Notes under the pieces: generated by a model
The model's database searches: none
The model's input: only the letters and a program-made list of their open reading frames with translations
What the model was told of the DNA's origin: nothing
Program-made: the position numbers and the translations under genes
Origin: an uncultured Bacteroidales bacterium
GTDB lineage: Bacteria; Bacteroidota; Bacteroidia; Bacteroidales; UBA932
DNA length: 34,374 nt
Direction of reading: 5' to 3'
Assembly (NCBI GenBank): GCA_947305045.1
Contig: CAMZCW010000006.1
Coordinates: 1-34,374, forward strand
Shown: positions 34,233-34,374 of the stretch, piece after piece
How positions within the stretch are numbered: the first letter of the stretch is position 1
Layout of the letters: the number at the start of each line of letters is the position of its first letter

Positions 34233-34240
34233 CAAATATA
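34233..34240 (-). promoter_or_regulatory. TAnnTTTG promoter -7 element of the BACON lipoprotein operon
   Basis: Minus-strand TATATTTG matches the Bacteroidota -7 consensus and lies 25 bases before the ATG at 34207, leaving a short leader of about 20 bases. No clear TTG -33 element is visible at the expected distance. The rest of the stretch to the window edge is AT-rich and shows no gene. Confidence 0.55.
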
Positions 34241-34374
34241 TCGTAATTCTTTCGGCCGGGGCTTCCATATTCACCAAACGGCACCTTCCAAAACAAACAA
34301 ATCTTTCCATATTCAAAATAAATCACATTTCCAGCCCTTCATAGTACACTCAAATCATAAAACTGCTTATCTTT

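Overview
The window looks like an accessory region of a Bacteroidales (phylum Bacteroidota) chromosome. The evidence is an adjacent SusC/SusD pair, a hybrid two-component regulator (HTCS), many lipoproteins with fimbrillin-like or BACON domains, a DUF5689 protein, and two TAnnTTTG promoter elements of the Bacteroidota sigma factor type. No tRNA, rRNA or CRISPR array was seen.

Region A (1 to about 27,074) is one head-to-tail, plus-strand run of 14 genes. Gaps are 0 to 7 bases or stop/start overlaps (ATGA or TAATG), so it reads as one very long polysaccharide-utilization operon. Order: beta-helix/fimbrillin-like protein (5' end cut by the window); DUF5107-TPR protein; aldose 1-epimerase lipoprotein; HTCS; fimbrillin-like/GLUG lipoprotein; small fimbrillin-like lipoprotein; BACON lipoprotein with a degenerate endonuclease/exonuclease/phosphatase-like domain; SusC; SusD; DUF5689 lipoprotein; Tat-exported FAD oxidoreductase; sialidase-fold protein; clan GH-A glycosidase; GH2 glycosidase. 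A plausible flow is surface capture by the lipoproteins and SusCD, import, periplasmic cleavage by the glycosidases, anomer handling by the mutarotase-fold proteins, and sensing of a product by the HTCS periplasmic propellers. The substrate cannot be named from sequence alone.

Region B (about 27,050 to 30,310) is a mobile-element scar. It holds an Rpn/PD-(D/E)XK transposase-like gene that overlaps the GH2 3' end, a HigB-like toxin fragment running out of its 3' end, a 549-base gene-free stretch full of inverted repeats, an orphan membrane zinc-ribbon protein on the minus strand, an IS5-type transposase that has lost its catalytic core, and a cluster of GTGTACGTACAC palindromes.

Region C (30,323 to 34,374, minus strand) is a two-gene operon reading leftward. 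A BACON lipoprotein is followed after 6 bases by a 938-residue lipoprotein with a fimbrillin-like N-terminus and a long amphipathic beta-rich middle. A TAnnTTTG promoter element lies upstream.

The most unusual points are the HTCS embedded in a very tightly packed operon, the pairing of two mutarotase-fold proteins, the pseudo-enzyme-like BACON protein, the toxin/nuclease chimera, and the structured gene-free stretch.
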